From positions 2,046,001 to 2,110,000 of the forward strand of contig NZ_JQMJ01000004.1 of NCBI RefSeq assembly GCF_000744655.1: a stretch of 64,000 bases of DNA. Direction: 5' to 3'. The DNA is from Streptacidiphilus rugosus AM-16 (GTDB lineage: Bacteria > Actinomycetota > Actinomycetes > Streptomycetales > Streptomycetaceae). Below are positions 33,135 to 43,914 of this stretch, one piece after another (positions within the stretch are counted from its first letter, which is position 1; every line of letters starts with the position of its first letter). The position numbers and the translations under genes are program-made. Below the pieces are notes generated by a model. It searched no databases. It was not told the DNA's origin and saw only the letters and a program-made list of their open reading frames with translations.

Positions 33135-33977
33135 ATGGTGCTGCCGGTCCAGCGTGGGTACGACCCCGGCACGGGCCTGCCCACGGGCCCGGTCGGCTTC
33201 GCCCCCGGCTCCCGCGCCTGGCTCGCCAAGCTCGGCGGCCTGCGCAACGTCGTGCGCCAGGAACTGGTCGCCCGCCAGCTCGGCGAGCAGCTGACCGGGC
33301 GGTTCGGCCCCGACGCCCGGCTGCGCGTCCTGGACGCGGGCTGCGGCCAGGGCACCCAGCTGCTGCGCCTGGCCAGGGCCGGGCACCAGGTCACCGGACT
33401 CGACCCGGACCCCGGCACGCTGGCCGCGGCGCAGCAGGCGCTCGCGCTGGAGGCCCCCGCGGTCCAGGCCCGGGTGCAGCTGCTGCACGGCGAGGGCGGC
33501 GACTGCGGTCGCTGGTTCGGTCCGGCCAGCTTCGACGTGGTGCTCTGCCACGGCGTGCTGATGTACCTGCCCCAGCCGGAGCCGCTGCTGGCCGCGCTGG
33601 CCCGGATACTGGCTCCCGGCGGCCTGCTCTCGGTGCTGGTCCGCAACGGCGACGCGCTCGCGCTCAGGCCCGGCCTGGCCGGGGACTGGCAGGGCGCGCT
33701 GGCCGCCTTCGGCGGCGACGCCTACACCAACCGCCTGGGCCTGCCCACCCGCGCCGACCGCCGCGCCGAACTCACCCGCACCTTCTCCGAGCTGGACGTG
33801 CCGGTCACCGCCTGGTTCGGGGTTCGGGTCTTCACCGACCAGGCCCCCGACGACGCCCCGGTGCCGCCCGAGCCCGAGCTCGCCCAACTGCTGGACGCGG
33901 AGGACCGCGCGGGCCGCACCGACCCCTACCGCCGGGTCGCCGCCCTGCTCCACCTCGTGGGCGCGCGCCGGCTCTAG
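33135..33977 (+). CDS. class I SAM-dependent methyltransferase
   Basis: 280 residues from the ATG at 33135 (MVLPVQRGYDPG). The Rossmann methyltransferase core is clear: VLDAGCGQGTQLLRLARAGHQVTGLDPDPG (motif I plus the acidic ribose-binding residue), FDVVLCHGVLMYLP (motif IV) and LLAALARILAPGGLLSVLVRN. The frame is open upstream to a CTG at 33057 that overlaps the DUF3043 TGA and has GGGGG before it. That would add MTESFPGYPGYSYSPLEPRP-like sequence, and the true start may be there. The methyl acceptor is unknown. Confidence 0.88.
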   Translation: MVLPVQRGYDPGTGLPTGPVGFAPGSRAWLAKLGGLRNVVRQELVARQLGEQLTGRFGPDARLRVLDAGCGQGTQLLRLARAGHQVTGLDPDPGTLAAAQQALALEAPAVQARVQLLHGEGGDCGRWFGPASFDVVLCHGVLMYLPQPEPLLAALARILAPGGLLSVLVRNGDALALRPGLAGDWQGALAAFGGDAYTNRLGLPTRADRRAELTRTFSELDVPVTAWFGVRVFTDQAPDDAPVPPEPELAQLLDAEDRAGRTDPYRRVAALLHLVGARRL

Positions 33978-34007
33978 GGCCTCTCCGGGGGGCGTAGGGT
34001 CGGGCCC

Positions 34008-35015
34008 ATGGAGTTTCGTCACTTGGGCCGTAGCGGCCTCGTCATCAGCGAGATCGCCTACGGCAACTGGCTCACCCACGGCTCCCAGGTCGAGGAGGAC
34101 GCGGCCACCGCCTGCGTCCACGCCGCACTCGACGCGGGGATCACCACCTTCGACACCGCGGACGTCTACGCCGCCACCCGCGCCGAGTCCGTGCTGGGCC
34201 GCGCGCTCAAGGGGCAGCGCCGCGAGGGCCTGGAGATCTTCACCAAGGTCTACTGGCCGACCGGCCCCGGCAAGAACGACACCGGCCTGAGCCGCAAGCA
34301 CGTCATGGAGTCGATCGACGGCTCGCTGCGCCGTCTGCAGACCGACTACGTCGACCTCTACCAGGCCCACCGCTTCGACACGGCGACGCCGCTGGAGGAG
34401 ACGATGGTCGCCTTCGCCGACATCGTCCACGCGGGCAAGGCCCACTACATCGGCGTCTCCGAGTGGACCGCCGACCAGATCCGCGCCGCGCACGCGCTGG
34501 CGAGGGAGCTGCGGATCCCGCTGGTCTCCTCGCAGCCGCAGTACTCCGCGCTGTGGCGGGTCATCGAGGGCGAGGTCGTGCCGACCTGTGAGGAGCTCGG
34601 GATCGGCCAGATCGTCTGGTCCCCGATCGCCCAGGGCGTGCTGACGGGCAAGTACCTGCCCGGCGCCGAGCCTCCGGCCGGTTCGCGGGCCACGGACGAC
34701 AAGGGCGGCGCCAACATGATCTCCCGCTGGCTGCGGGACGACGTGCTGGAGCGCGTGCAGCAGCTCAAGCCGCTCGCGGCGGACGCGGGGCTGACCCTCG
34801 CTCAGCTGGCGGTGGCCTGGGTGCTGCAGAACCCGAACGTCTCGGCCGCGATCGTGGGGGCCTCCCGCCCCGAGCAGGTCGCCGAGAACGTCAAGGCCGC
34901 GGGCGTGAAGCTCGACTCGGAGCTGCTCAAGCGGATGGACGAGATCCTGGCCCCGGTCGCCGAGTTCGACCCGGCGAAGACGGCCGAGAACTCCCCCAAG
35001 GGCCGCGTGCAGTAA
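34008..35015 (+). CDS. aldo/keto reductase (Kv-beta-like clade)
   Basis: 335 residues from ATG (MEFRHLGRSGLVISEIAYGNW). The AKR barrel catalytic tetrad is visible: Asp and Tyr in FDTADVYAATRAESVLGRAL, Lys in EIFTKVYW, and His in YQAHRFDT. NADPH-binding sequence appears near the C-terminus (VSAAIVGASRPEQVAENVKAAG). It resembles AKR families related to voltage-gated K+ channel beta subunits. The carbonyl substrate is unknown. A 16 bp perfect hairpin follows the gene. Confidence 0.95.
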   Translation: MEFRHLGRSGLVISEIAYGNWLTHGSQVEEDAATACVHAALDAGITTFDTADVYAATRAESVLGRALKGQRREGLEIFTKVYWPTGPGKNDTGLSRKHVMESIDGSLRRLQTDYVDLYQAHRFDTATPLEETMVAFADIVHAGKAHYIGVSEWTADQIRAAHALARELRIPLVSSQPQYSALWRVIEGEVVPTCEELGIGQIVWSPIAQGVLTGKYLPGAEPPAGSRATDDKGGANMISRWLRDDVLERVQQLKPLAADAGLTLAQLAVAWVLQNPNVSAAIVGASRPEQVAENVKAAGVKLDSELLKRMDEILAPVAEFDPAKTAENSPKGRVQ

Positions 35016-35034
35016 CCGCACCGCGGACACGGAC

Positions 35035-35073
35035 GAGCCCGCCCCCCGACCTCTCCGGTCGGGGGGCGGGCTC
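35035..35073. terminator. bidirectional terminator hairpin
   Basis: GAGCCCGCCCCCCGAC pairs perfectly with GTCGGGGGGCGGGCTC across a 7-base loop. It sits between the converging aldo/keto reductase and the small gene at 35082. Confidence 0.85.
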
Positions 35074-35081
35074 ATGTCGGC

Positions 35082-35291
35082 TCACTGCTCGGTGGGGTGG
35101 AGGGACATCGGTCCGTAGATCTTCTGACCGTCCTCCAGGAGGACCACCTGGTCCACACCGTCGGCGAGGAGGTCCTTCCAGATCTCACCGATCCAGGTCT
35201 CCGCGTCGCCCTGGGTGGGGAACTCCTCCGTCCCACTGGGCGCGGGCACGGCCGACCCGTCGGCCTTCTCGAACCGCCACGTCCACACCAT
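35082..35291 (-). CDS. small conserved-looking hypothetical protein
   Basis: 69 residues from ATG, with AGAGGAG 8 nt upstream (MVWTWRFEKADGSAVPAP...). The sequence is a compact, Trp-rich acidic protein (FPTQGDAETWIGEIWKDLLADGVDQVVLLEDGQKIYGPMSLHPTEQ) with no Cys and no membrane segment. The good ribosome binding site and coherent codon bias support a real gene. It is divergent from cobU across 96 bp. Function not recognised. Confidence 0.8.
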   Translation of the reverse strand: MVWTWRFEKADGSAVPAPSGTEEFPTQGDAETWIGEIWKDLLADGVDQVVLLEDGQKIYGPMSLHPTEQ

Positions 35292-35387
35292 GCCGGACTC
35301 CTCTCCGCAGCTGCGCTCTTCTCGGGTAGGACAGTACCCACAATCCCCGCGCCGCGTACCCGGGCGCGGCCACGGCACAATGGCCGG

Positions 35388-36011
35388 ATGCGGATCTTCA
35401 GCGAGCGGACACCCGACGGCTCCAGGCGCTTCGGCCTGGAGCTCACCCCCCGTCGGCCGGCCGCCGCGACGCACCGCACCCTGCTGCTCGGCGGAGCCCG
35501 CTCGGGCAAGTCCTCCCTCGCCGAACGGCTGCTCGCCGACGCCGACGACGTCACCTACGTGGCCACCGCGGGCCGACGTGAGGGCGACGCCGAGTGGGCC
35601 GAGCGGATCGAGCTGCACCGCGCCCGCAGGCCGGGACGCTGGCGCACGCTGGAGACCTGCGAGCTGGCTCCGCTGCTGGCCGAGCCGGGCGGCCCGGTCC
35701 TGGTCGACTGCCTGGCGCTGTGGCTGACCGACGCGATGGACCGCGTCGGCGCGTGGGAGGACGAGGCCTGGTACGGCGGCGGCGAGGCGCGGCTGCGCGA
35801 GCGCACCGGCCTGCTGGTCACCGCGCTGCGGCGGACGCCGCGGCGGGTGGTCTCGGTCAGCAACGAGGTCGGCAGCGGGATCGTCCCCGCCACCGCCTCC
35901 GGCCGCCGCTTCCGCGACGAACTCGGCCGGCTCAACGCCGCGGTCGCCGGAGTCTGCGAGGACGTGAGGCTGGTCGTCGCCGGTCGCGCGCTGCGATTGG
36001 GCGATCAGTGA
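35388..36011 (+). CDS. cobU: adenosylcobinamide kinase / adenosylcobinamide-phosphate guanylyltransferase
   Basis: 207 residues from ATG (MRIFSERTPDGSRRFGLELTPRRP). The P-loop LLLGGARSGKSSLAERL appears near residue 33, after an N-terminal extension of about 30 residues not seen in enteric CobU. VTYVATAGRREGDAEWAERIELHRARRP carries the His region of the guanylylation site, and VVSVSNEVGSGIVP is a family signature. It phosphorylates adenosylcobinamide and adds GMP for lower-ligand attachment. It is the first of cobU-cobT-cobS, with 16 bp to cobT. Confidence 0.95.
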   Translation: MRIFSERTPDGSRRFGLELTPRRPAAATHRTLLLGGARSGKSSLAERLLADADDVTYVATAGRREGDAEWAERIELHRARRPGRWRTLETCELAPLLAEPGGPVLVDCLALWLTDAMDRVGAWEDEAWYGGGEARLRERTGLLVTALRRTPRRVVSVSNEVGSGIVPATASGRRFRDELGRLNAAVAGVCEDVRLVVAGRALRLGDQ

Positions 36012-36027
36012 CGGTAACGTTCGGCGC

Positions 36028-37152
36028 GTGAGCACCTTCGACCTCGACGAGTTCTCCGCGCAGGTGGCGCGGCCCGACGACGAGTACCGCCTCGCCGCGG
36101 AGGAGCGCTTCGCCGCGCTCGACCTCCCGCGCGACGCCCTCGGCGAGCTCCAGGACCTGGCCGGATGGCTCGCCGCCGTCCAGGCGCAGGTGCCGACCAG
36201 GCCCATCGAGCGGGCGAAGGTGCTGGTCTTCGCCGCCGACCACGGCATCGCCTCGCTCGGCGTCTCCGTCCTCCCGCCGGGCACGACCGCGCGCCGGGTC
36301 GCGTCCGTGCTGGACGGCACCGCGCCGGTCAGCGTGCTGGCCCGTCAGTTCGGCGCGCAGGTGCGCGTGGTGGACATGGGTGTGGACGCCGACGAGTCCG
36401 CCTTCCCCGCCGAGGTGACGCGCCATCGGATCCGGCGCGGCTCCGGGCGGATCGACGTCGAGAACGCGCTGACCCGCGAGGAGGCGGAGCGCGCCTTCGC
36501 CGTCGGCATCGCCCTCGCCGACGAGGAGGCGGACTCCGGCACCGACCTGGTGGTCCTCGGCGATCTCGGCGTCGGTTCGACGACCGTGGCCTCGGTGCTG
36601 ATCGGCGTGCTGTGCGGCACCGACGCGGCGGCGGTCACCGGCCGCGGCTCCGGCATCGACGACCGCCTCTGGATGGTGAAGTGCGCCGCGGTCAGGGACG
36701 CGCTGCGCCGGGCCCGTCCGGTGCTGGCCGACCAGATCGACCTGCTCGCCGCGGTCGGCGGCGCGGACTTCGCGGCCATGTCCGGGTTCCTGCTGCAGTG
36801 CGCGCTGCGCCGCATGCCGGTGCTGCTGGACGGCGTCGTCTCGACCGCCTGCGCGCTGGTCGCCCAGCGGATCGCCTTCCGCGCCCCCGAGTGGTGGCGC
36901 GCGGGCCAGGTCACCGGCGAACCGGCCCAGGCCAAGGCCTACGAGCGGATGAGCGTCACCCCGCTGCAGAACCAGCGCGTCTCGGCGGGCGGGGGCGCGG
37001 GCGCACTGATGTCCCTCCCCCTGCTCCGGGCCGCGGCGGCGCTTCTCGCCGAACTCCCGCTGCCGGCCCCGGCGGAGGAGGAGCCGAAGCCCGACGAGCA
37101 CATATCCGCCGCCGCGACGGAGCCCTCCTCGGCTGACGGCGCCGAGGGCTGA
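36028..37152 (+). CDS. cobT: nicotinate-nucleotide:dimethylbenzimidazole phosphoribosyltransferase
   Basis: 374 residues from GTG (MSTFDLDEFSAQVARPDDEYR). CobT features: VFAADHGIASLGVSVLPPGTTARRV, VVLGDLGVGSTTVASVLIG, AAVGGADFAAMSGFLL, VLLDGVVSTACALVAQ and the catalytic-Glu region (GEPAQAKAYERM). It makes alpha-ribazole phosphate from DMB and nicotinate mononucleotide. The C-terminus has a short Pro/Glu tail. The cobS TTG start lies 5 bp downstream. Confidence 0.95.
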   Translation: MSTFDLDEFSAQVARPDDEYRLAAEERFAALDLPRDALGELQDLAGWLAAVQAQVPTRPIERAKVLVFAADHGIASLGVSVLPPGTTARRVASVLDGTAPVSVLARQFGAQVRVVDMGVDADESAFPAEVTRHRIRRGSGRIDVENALTREEAERAFAVGIALADEEADSGTDLVVLGDLGVGSTTVASVLIGVLCGTDAAAVTGRGSGIDDRLWMVKCAAVRDALRRARPVLADQIDLLAAVGGADFAAMSGFLLQCALRRMPVLLDGVVSTACALVAQRIAFRAPEWWRAGQVTGEPAQAKAYERMSVTPLQNQRVSAGGGAGALMSLPLLRAAAALLAELPLPAPAEEEPKPDEHISAAATEPSSADGAEG

Positions 37153-37157
37153 CGGCG

Positions 37158-37967
37158 TTGCTGGGACTGTTCGAGGCGCTGAGGTTCGCTTTCGGGACCC
37201 TGTCGGTGCTGCCGGTGCGGGTGAGCCGCTGGGACCGGCCGACCGCCGGGCGGGCGATGGCGATCGCGCCGGTGGTGGGGGTGGTGCTCGGCGCGCTCGC
37301 CGCGGGCGTCGCCGCGGCCCTGGCGTGGGCGGACGGCGGGTCGCTGCTGGCGGCCGTGGCCGGGATCGCCGCCCTGGCCGGGCTGACCCGGGGGCTGCAT
37401 CTGGACGGACTGGCCGACGTGGCCGACGGGCTGGGCAGCAGCCGCCCGCCCGCCGCCGCACTCAAGATCATGAAGGCCTCGGACATCGGCCCCTTCGGGG
37501 TCCTGGTCCTGCTGCTCACGCTGTTCGCGCAGATCGCCGCCGTCGCCCGCTGCTTCGACCTGGGGCTGGAGAAGGGCGCGTTCGCCCTCCTGCTCGCCGG
37601 GGCCGTCTCCCGCACCACGCTGCTGCTCGGCTGCCGGGACGGTGTGCCCTCCGCACGTGAGGACGGACTCGGCGCCATGGTCGCCGGGACCGTCCGCGGC
37701 CGGCACGTGGCCCTGATCGCGCTGACGACGGTGACGGTGCTCGCGCTCGGCGCCTACGGCCTCGCCGACTCCGGGGGCAACCGGCTTCCGCTCGCACTCG
37801 GCACCCTGGTCGCCGCCGTGGTCGCGATCGCCCTGGCGTCACTCCTCCTGACGCACTGCGTGCGTCGTTTCGGCGGAATGACCGGAGATGTCCTGGGTGC
37901 GATGGTGGAGTCCTCGGCAACGGCCGCGTTGCTGGTCTGGACGCTTTTCGCTGCTGCCACCCCGTAG
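37158..37967 (+). CDS. cobS: adenosylcobinamide-GDP ribazoletransferase
   Basis: 269 residues beginning at TTG (MLGLFEALRFAFGTLSVLPVRV). This is the cobalamin synthase membrane enzyme: LTRGLHLDGLADVADGLGSSRPP carries the Asp-rich active-site motif, and KASDIGPFGVLVLLLTLFAQ follows. Several hydrophobic helices are visible (MAIAPVVGVVLGALAAGVAAALA; FALLLAGAVSRTTLLLG; LALGTLVAAVVAIALASLLL). The TTG start is rare but fits the 5 bp gap to cobT and the conserved N-terminus. It finishes nucleotide-loop assembly. Confidence 0.94.
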   Translation: MLGLFEALRFAFGTLSVLPVRVSRWDRPTAGRAMAIAPVVGVVLGALAAGVAAALAWADGGSLLAAVAGIAALAGLTRGLHLDGLADVADGLGSSRPPAAALKIMKASDIGPFGVLVLLLTLFAQIAAVARCFDLGLEKGAFALLLAGAVSRTTLLLGCRDGVPSAREDGLGAMVAGTVRGRHVALIALTTVTVLALGAYGLADSGGNRLPLALGTLVAAVVAIALASLLLTHCVRRFGGMTGDVLGAMVESSATAALLVWTLFAAATP

Positions 37968-38145
37968 CGGGGTGCTGTCTCAAGATTTCGGCGTCCGAGG
38001 CGGCACGAGGGCCCATTATGCGGACTACCATGCCAGGAGCCGGTTCCTGTCCCGCCGCGACGCGCCGACGCGCGCCCACGGCAGAAGTGCGCCCCCGCAC
38101 CCGGACATGCGAACCACTACGAGTCGACAGAACAGGACGCAATCC

Positions 38146-39654
<1,509 letters not shown>

Positions 39655-39711
39655 CGGCTCCACCCGTCGCCGAGGCGGCTCCGACCGCTACGCACGGGTA
39701 ACCCGTGACCC

Positions 39712-39762
39712 GACCTCCGGCTTCGTTCGCCATCAGCGAACAGAGTCGGAGGTCCGTCTTTT
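39712..39762 (+). terminator. rho-independent terminator of pepA
   Basis: GACCTCCG (39712-39719) pairs with CGGAGGTC (39747-39754), with an inner TTCGTTCGC / GCGAAC stem, followed by CGTCTTTT. This is one of the few hairpins here with a T-run. The remaining 39763-40032 stretch holds the lpd promoter region and no ORF. Confidence 0.75.
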
Positions 39763-40032
39763 CCCCGGCCGCGGACCCCGGTGACCTGGGGCCCTTGCTG
39801 CCACTGGAATTCGGCTCTCGACCTGCGGAAACAGACATTTCCGAGCGAGCCGCCCGGCTCTCCGCACCCGTTTCGCGCTGTCCACACCCTGGCCCGGTCC
39901 ATCACCACCAGGCAACAAGTGCGAGGATGTATCTCCGGCACGACGGGTCTCCTCACAAGGGAGCACCACACCCGGCCGGCGATCGACCGGGAGCATCCGC
40001 ACCCCCCGCACGCTTTGCATGGAGGACGTGAC

Positions 40033-41421
40033 GTGGCGAACGACGCCAGCACCGTTTTCGACGTAGTCATTCTCGGAGGCGGAAGCGGCGGATACGCCGC
40101 GGCGCTGCGGGCGGCCCAGCTGGGCCTCCAGGTCGCGCTGATCGAGAAGAACAAGCTCGGTGGCACCTGCCTGCACCAGGGCTGCATCCCGACCAAGGCG
40201 CTGCTGCACGCCGGCGAGGTCGCCGACCAGACCCGCGAGGCCGCCGGCTTCGGCGTGAAGGCCACCTTCGAGGGCATCGACATCAACGCGGTCCACGCGT
40301 ACAAGGACGGCGTCATCTCCGGCCTGTACAAGGGCCTGCAGGGCCTGGTGGCCAGCCGCAAGATCACCTACGTCGAGGGCGAGGGACGCCTGTCCTCCGC
40401 GACCTCCGTGGACGTGAACGGGCAGCGCTACACCGGCCGCCACATCCTGCTGGCCACCGGCTCCGTGCCGAAGTCCCTGCCGGGCCTGGCCATCGACGGC
40501 AACCGCATCATCTCCTCGGACCACGCGCTCACCCTGGACCGCGTCCCGCAGTCCGCGATCGTGCTCGGCGGCGGCGTCATCGGCGTCGAGTTCGCGTCGG
40601 TCTGGAAGTCCTTCGGCGCCCAGGTCACCATCATCGAGGCGCTGCCGCACCTGGCCCCGCTGGAGGACGAGAACTCCTCCAAGCTGCTGGAGCGCGCCTT
40701 CCGCAAGCGCGGCATCAAGTTCGAGCTGGGCGCGCGCTTCGCGGGCGTCGAGTACACCGAGAACGGCGTCCGCGCCACCCTGGAGAACGGCAAGACCGTC
40801 GAGGCCGAGCTCATGCTCGTCGCCGTCGGCCGCGGCCCGGTCTCGCAGGGTCTCGGCTACGAGGAGGCCGGCGTCGCGATGGACCGCGGCTACGTCCTGG
40901 TCGACGAGTACTGCCGCACCAACGTGCCGACCATCTCCGCCGTGGGCGACCTGATCCCGACCCTGCAGCTGGCCCACGTCGGCTTCGCCGAGGGCATCCT
41001 GGTCGCCGAGCGCCTGGCCGGTCTGAAGACCGTGCCGATCGACTACGACGGCGTCCCGCGCGTGACCTACTGCAACCCCGAGGTCGCCTCCGTGGGCATC
41101 ACCGAGGCCAAGGCCAAGGAGATCTACGGGGACGACAAGGTCGTCACCGCCAAGTTCAACCTGGCCGGCAACGGCAAGAGCAAGATCCTCAAGACCGCCG
41201 GCGAGATCAAGCTGGTCCAGGTCAAGGACGGAGCGGTCGTCGGCGTGCACATGGTCGGCGAGCGCATGGGCGAGCAGGTCGGCGAGGCCCAGCTGATCTA
41301 CAACTGGGAGGCCCTGCCCGCCGAGGTGGCCCAGCTGATCCACGCGCACCCGACCCAGAGCGAGGCGCTGGGCGAGGCCCACCTCGCGCTGGCGGGCAAG
41401 CCGTTGCACAATCACGACTGA
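40033..41421 (+). CDS. lpd: dihydrolipoyl dehydrogenase
   Basis: 462 residues from GTG, with GGAGGA 7 nt upstream ([31 protein letters not shown]). It is the E3 flavoenzyme of the 2-oxo acid dehydrogenases. The redox disulfide is in [16 protein letters not shown], the NAD-binding motif is [13 protein letters not shown], and the FAD motif is [19 protein letters not shown]. The C-terminal catalytic [14 protein letters not shown] is present. It lies 55 bp upstream of sucB, and the pair supplies lipoamide recycling to 2-oxoglutarate dehydrogenase. Confidence 0.98.
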   Translation: MANDASTVFDVVILGGGSGGYAAALRAAQLGLQVALIEKNKLGGTCLHQGCIPTKALLHAGEVADQTREAAGFGVKATFEGIDINAVHAYKDGVISGLYKGLQGLVASRKITYVEGEGRLSSATSVDVNGQRYTGRHILLATGSVPKSLPGLAIDGNRIISSDHALTLDRVPQSAIVLGGGVIGVEFASVWKSFGAQVTIIEALPHLAPLEDENSSKLLERAFRKRGIKFELGARFAGVEYTENGVRATLENGKTVEAELMLVAVGRGPVSQGLGYEEAGVAMDRGYVLVDEYCRTNVPTISAVGDLIPTLQLAHVGFAEGILVAERLAGLKTVPIDYDGVPRVTYCNPEVASVGITEAKAKEIYGDDKVVTAKFNLAGNGKSKILKTAGEIKLVQVKDGAVVGVHMVGERMGEQVGEAQLIYNWEALPAEVAQLIHAHPTQSEALGEAHLALAGKPLHNHD

Positions 41422-41476
41422 CCTCCCCTCGTCGCACGCCAACCATCCGTACGCACCACAAGGAGCAACTGAAACC

Positions 41477-43238
41477 ATGGCGGTCTCAGTAACACTGCCC
41501 GCACTCGGCGAGAGCGTGACCGAGGGCACCGTCACCCGTTGGCTCAAGGCCGAGGGCGAGCGCGTCGAGGTCGACGAGCCGCTGCTCGAGGTCTCCACCG
41601 ACAAGGTCGACACCGAGATCCCGGCCCCCGCGTCCGGCATCCTCGCCTCGATCAAGGTCGGCGAGGACGAGACGGTCGAGGTCGGCGCCGAGCTGGCCAT
41701 CATCGACGACGGCTCCGGCGCGCCGGTCCCGGCCGCCGCGCCCGCCGCCGCTGCCGCCCCGGCCCCGGTCGAGGCTCCCGCCCCGGTCGCCGCCGCGCCG
41801 GCCCCCGTCGCCGACGCCGCCCCGGCCGCAGCCCCCGCCGGCGGTGCCGCCGGCACCCCGGTGACCCTGCCCGCGCTGGGCGAGTCGGTCACCGAGGGCA
41901 CCGTCACCCGCTGGCTCAAGGCCGTCGGCGAGACCATCGAGGTCGACGAGCCGCTGCTCGAGGTCTCCACCGACAAGGTCGACACCGAGATCCCGGCCCC
42001 GGTCGGCGGTGTCCTGCTGGAGATCCTCGTCGGCGAGGACGAGACCGCCGAGGTCGGCGCGAAGCTCGCCGTCATCGGCGCTCCCGGTGCCGCCCCGCCG
42101 CCGCTCCGGCCCCGGCCGCCCCGGCTCCGGCCGCCGCCCCGGCTCCCGCTGCCCCGGTCGCGCCCGCTCCGGTCGCCCCGGTGGCCGCTCCGGCCCGGTC
42201 GCCGCCCCGGCTCCGGTCGCGCCCGCTCCGGTGGCCCCGGCCGCCCCGGTCGCCGCCGCCCCCGTCGCCGCCGCTCCGGCCGCCGCGGAGGCGTCCGACG
42301 CCTACGTGACGCCGCTGGTCCGCAAGCTGGCCTCGGAGAACGGCATCGACCTCGGTTCCGTCAAGGGCACCGGCGTCGGCGGTCGCATCCGCAAGCAGGA
42401 CGTCCTGGCCGCCGCCGAGGCCGCCCGCGCCGCCGCTGCCGCCCCGGCCGCGTCCGTCGGTGGGGCCGCGACCGGCGCCCCGAAGGCGCCGACGACCATC
42501 GCCGCGGCCTCCCCGCTGCGTGGTCAGACGGTCAAGATGACCCGCATGCGCAAGGTCATCGCCGACAACATGGTCAAGGCGCTGCACACCGCGGCCCAGC
42601 TGACCACGGTCGTCGAGGTCGACGTCACCAACATCATGCGGCTGCGCGCGCAGGCCAAGAACGGCTTCGCCGCCCGTGAGGGCGTCAAGCTCTCGCCGAT
42701 GCCCTTCTTCGTGAAGGCCGCGGCCGAGGCGCTCAAGGCCCACCCGGTGATCAACGCGTCGATCAACGACGACGAGGGCACCATCACCTACCACGCCGTC
42801 GAGAACATCGGCATCGCGGTGGACACCGAGCGCGGCCTGATGGTCCCGGTCATCCACGAGGCGGGCGACCTGAACATCGCCGGCATCGCCAAGAAGACCG
42901 CCGACCTGGCCGCCCGCACCCGTGACAGCAAGGTCACCCCGGACGAGCTGTCCGGCGGCACCTTCACCATCACCAACACGGGCTCGCGCGGCGCGCTGTT
43001 CGACACCCCGATCTTCACGCCGCCGACGGTCGCCATCCTCGGCATCGGCGCGACGGTCAAGCGTCCGGTCGTCATCGAGAGCCCGGAACTGGGCACGACC
43101 ATCGCCGTGCGCGACATGGTCTACCTGGCCCTCTCCTACGACCACCGGATCGTGGACGGCGCGGACGCGGCCCGCTTCCTGGGCACGCTGAAGGCCCGTC
43201 TGGAGGAAGGCGCGTTCGAGGGCGACCTCGGGCTGTAG
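41477..43238 (+). pseudogene. sucB: dihydrolipoamide succinyltransferase (2-oxoglutarate dehydrogenase E2), interrupted by two 1-nt deletions
   Basis: Starts [17 protein letters not shown], with AAGGAGCA upstream. Two near-identical lipoyl domains (lipoyl Lys in [12 protein letters not shown], both copies) are followed by an Ala/Pro linker, an E3-binding domain ([34 protein letters not shown]) and the catalytic domain with [15 protein letters not shown]. The three parts lie in three successive frames. At about 42098, CCCCGCC replaces an expected CCCCGGCC. At about 42193, GGCCCGG replaces GGCCCCGG. Restoring one base at each site reads through with an intact linker ([26 protein letters not shown]). 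Loss of this TCA enzyme is unlikely, so sequencing error is favoured. About 62 bp are identical between the two lipoyl repeats. Confidence 0.9.
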
Positions 43239-43266
43239 TCCCGCCCGGCCGCGCCGCGGTCGGTGA

Positions 43267-43308
43267 CGCCGTGGGCCCCGCTCCCCTTCGGGAGCGGGGC
43301 CCACGGCG
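43267..43308 (+). terminator. terminator after sucB
   Basis: CGCCGTGGGCCCCGCTCCC pairs perfectly with GGGAGCGGGGCCCACGGCG across CTTC (19 bp stem), followed by TTTCG. It lies between sucB and the next gene on the same strand. Confidence 0.85.
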
Positions 43309-43353
43309 TTTCGCGTGCGTCAGGGCCGCCGGACGGCGATGCTGGAGGGCGTG

Positions 43354-43866
43354 ATGGACGAGACGGACTTCTGGCTGCTGATCGACGAGACCCGGGACGA
43401 GTCCCAGGGCGACCCGGTCGAACACGCCGATCTGCTCGTCGAACGCCTCGTCGAGCGGACGCCCGACGAGGTGCTCGACTTCTCGCGCCTGTTCGAGGCC
43501 CGGATGACCCGGGCCTGGCGGACCGACGTGTGGGGCGCCGCCGACCTGCTCCTCGGCGGGGCCGGCGAGGACGCCTTCGAGTACTTCTGCGCGTGGCTGA
43601 TCGGCCAGGGCAGGGAGGTCTTCGAGGGCGCTCTGGCCGACCCCGACGACCTCTCGGTGCTCGTCCCCGAGTTCGACGACGAGGAGGACGGCGACGCCGA
43701 GGAGCTGGGGTACGCGGGCGACCGCGCCTACGAGCAGCTCACCGGGCTGCACGTGCCCGACCTCGGCCGAAGGACGAACGACCCGCTGGGGACCGAGTTC
43801 GACTTCGACGACCCACGCGTGATGGAGCAGCGCTTCCCCCAGCTGTGGGACCGCTACGGCGGCTGA
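43354..43866 (+). CDS. DUF4240-like protein
   Basis: 170 residues from the ATG at 43354 (MDETDFWLLIDETRDESQGD), with GGAGGG a few bases upstream; the GTG at 43351 is an alternative. The acidic N-terminal DETDFWLLIDETR, then EVLDFSRLFEARMTRAWRTDVWGAADLLLGGAGEDAFEYFCAWLIGQGREVFEGALADPDDL, fits the DUF4240 family, which is related to predicted molybdate-metabolism/WGR-linked proteins of unknown role. The protein is strongly acidic. It converges on the GNAT gene at 43915. Confidence 0.85.
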   Translation: MDETDFWLLIDETRDESQGDPVEHADLLVERLVERTPDEVLDFSRLFEARMTRAWRTDVWGAADLLLGGAGEDAFEYFCAWLIGQGREVFEGALADPDDLSVLVPEFDDEEDGDAEELGYAGDRAYEQLTGLHVPDLGRRTNDPLGTEFDFDDPRVMEQRFPQLWDRYGG

Positions 43867-43914
43867 GAGTCCGCCGCGCCGCCACCCGCTCCCCGTTCGC
43901 AGCGGTGACAGCTG

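Noticed and set aside
35292..35387. Cobalamin riboswitch before cobU
   Set aside because: The gap is under 100 bp and shows no B12-box or long structured leader.
43867..43914. Terminator between DUF4240 and the GNAT gene
   Set aside because: Only a short imperfect GCAGCGGTGACAGCTG-like dyad is present; too weak to call.
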